The position numbers and the translations under genes are program-made. DNA of 64,000 nt, from assembly GCF_900114245.1 (NCBI RefSeq), contig NZ_FOSK01000015.1, positions 80,974-144,973 on the forward strand, written 5' to 3'. The notes beneath the pieces were generated by a model. The model saw nothing but the letters and a program-made list of their open reading frames with translations. It had not been told where the DNA came from and did no database searches. This document shows positions 63,191-64,000 of this stretch, in pieces (the first letter of the stretch is position 1; each line of letters begins with the position of its first letter). Source of the stretch: Pseudovibrio ascidiaceicola. Its GTDB lineage: Bacteria > Pseudomonadota > Alphaproteobacteria > Rhizobiales > Stappiaceae.

Positions 63191-63982
63191 ATGAATAACA
63201 TCAGTAAAAATCAAAATACGTCGCTAGGCATCGTGGGGCTTGGCGCATTCGGACAACTCGCAGCTCTACATCTTGCTCAATACTTTGAAATAATGGCCTA
63301 CGATCCGTCCCCGGACGTTGCCAAGCTCGCAAAGCAACTCGGAGTGCATCTAACATCATTGCACTCAGTATCGCAGGCTGATGTAATCCTTATTGCAGCA
63401 CCAGTGTCCTCATTTGAGCAAGTTGTCAGCGAGATCGCGGTTGCTTGTAAACCTGGCGCGCTAGTTATCGATGTTGGCTCAGTCAAAGTGGTTCCGTCGG
63501 AAATTATGCGCTGGTTGCTACCAGACAATGTAGACATCGTGGCGTCTCACCCCTTGTTCGGTCCTCAGAGTGCCACGACAGGTATAAAGGGTCTAAAAAT
63601 TGCTGTCTGCCCCATTCAGGGAAAACGACATGCGAGGCTAGTTGCGTTTTTACGCAAGATTCTGGGACTGACTGTCATCGTGACGACACCAGAAGATCAC
63701 GACCAAGAAGCAGCAGTTGTCCAAGGGCTCACGCACCTCATCGCCAAAGTGCTATTGAGAATGGGACCACTGCCAACGCGCATGACAACGAAGAGCTTTG
63801 ACTTGTTATCTGAAGCGATTTCTATGGTTCAGCATGATGCACCAGAAGTATTCGAAGCAATTGAGAAGGCCAATCCCTACGCCGAGACCGTGCGGCGACG
63901 GTTTTTCGATTTGGCCGCAAGTTTGAGTGAAGAGCTGGAAGCAGCATTGAGGGCGTCGCCAAATAACGAAAGTGGACATTGA
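63191..63982 (+). CDS. prephenate dehydrogenase-family protein (TyrA-like)
   Basis: A 263-residue NAD(P)-dependent dehydrogenase: SLGIVGLGAFGQLAALHLA at the start (nucleotide binding), VIDVGSVKVVPSEIM, SHPLFGPQSA and VQGLTHLIAKVL are TyrA-family motifs. It may oxidise prephenate or arogenate in tyrosine synthesis, or a related secondary substrate; the absence of aromatic pathway neighbours leaves this open. The ATG at 63191 has AGGTCG upstream. It is complete. Confidence 0.82.
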   Translation: MNNISKNQNTSLGIVGLGAFGQLAALHLAQYFEIMAYDPSPDVAKLAKQLGVHLTSLHSVSQADVILIAAPVSSFEQVVSEIAVACKPGALVIDVGSVKVVPSEIMRWLLPDNVDIVASHPLFGPQSATTGIKGLKIAVCPIQGKRHARLVAFLRKILGLTVIVTTPEDHDQEAAVVQGLTHLIAKVLLRMGPLPTRMTTKSFDLLSEAISMVQHDAPEVFEAIEKANPYAETVRRRFFDLAASLSEELEAALRASPNNESGH

Positions 63983-64000
63983 TGTAGCGGTATCCAAGGT

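Noticed and set aside
62849..63214. 121-residue leftward frame before the TyrA-like gene
   Set aside because: No ribosome-binding site, spans repeat copy 3 and overlaps the next gene's leader; only a single hydrophobic stretch.
1..64000. tRNA, rRNA and CRISPR arrays
   Set aside because: No tRNA T-arm consensus, rRNA sequence or regularly spaced repeat-spacer array was noticed on reading by eye; a covariance-model scan was not possible.

Overview
The window reads as chromosomal DNA of a marine-type alphaproteobacterium. Dense mixed-strand operons, a fused nirDL gene in a Paracoccus-like heme d1 operon, FixJ/LuxR-type regulation and HupE, AzlCD and LysR/TetR pairs all fit. The overall impression (moderate GC, tetrathionate reductase beside denitrification functions) suggests a Pseudovibrio/Stappiaceae-like genome, but this is inference; no rRNA or tRNA gene was found to anchor taxonomy.

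Layout. 1-5 kb: a truncated AraC-type regulator at the left edge, a small membrane protein, a GNAT acetyltransferase, a Dnr/NnrR-like Crp-Fnr regulator, and a divergent OxyR-like regulator / 1-Cys peroxiredoxin pair. 4.8-13.1 kb: a tight leftward operon for heme d1, the cofactor of cytochrome cd1 nitrite reductase: small ORF, nirE, nirC, nirF, nirDL, nirG, nirH, nirJ, nirN and a CbiX-type chelatase, mostly with ATGA or short overlaps. No nirS, the enzyme that uses heme d1, is in the window. 13.1-15.9 kb: a promoter region with NNR/Dnr-type boxes, then a divergent multicopper oxidase without a signal peptide and a membrane protein. 15.9-24 kb: polar amino acid ABC genes, a metallo-hydrolase/LysR pair, an enoyl-CoA hydratase, two glyoxalase-fold proteins, a beta-lactamase-fold protein lacking the catalytic serine, and a glycosyltransferase. 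24-29 kb: a giant coiled-coil protein and a DUF1217 protein.

29.5-40 kb: a tetrathionate respiration locus. ttrBCA and ttrSR lie on the same strand, separated by a sulfite-exporter-family (TSUP) protein, a ceramidase-family membrane protein, a cytochrome b561 and an unknown 83-aa ORF. A perfect dyad upstream of ttrB is a good candidate TtrR site. 40-49 kb: small stress and accessory genes (VOC, DUF4344 metalloprotease-like, phosphotransferase, HupE, UspA, two TetR regulators, an RclC-like membrane protein, DUF1330) and a chemoreceptor. 49.5-53 kb: a fused indolepyruvate ferredoxin oxidoreductase. 53-59 kb: a cupin/LysR pair, a lipoprotein, a membrane protein, a TetR/redoxin pair with a visible operator, and an NTF2-like protein.

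59-64 kb looks rearranged. A short-chain dehydrogenase loses its C-terminus at a repeat-rich junction. An azlC-azlD/Lrp cassette is bracketed by two copies of a degenerate repeat about 2 kb apart, with a third, more diverged copy further on, before a TyrA-like dehydrogenase at the right end.

Functionally the window is weighted to low-oxygen respiration (heme d1 maturation, tetrathionate reduction, Dnr-type control) and to redox stress (OxyR/peroxiredoxin, redoxin, RclC-like protein). Start sites were moved from the longest reading frames where a ribosome-binding site, signal peptide or gene overlap argued for it.
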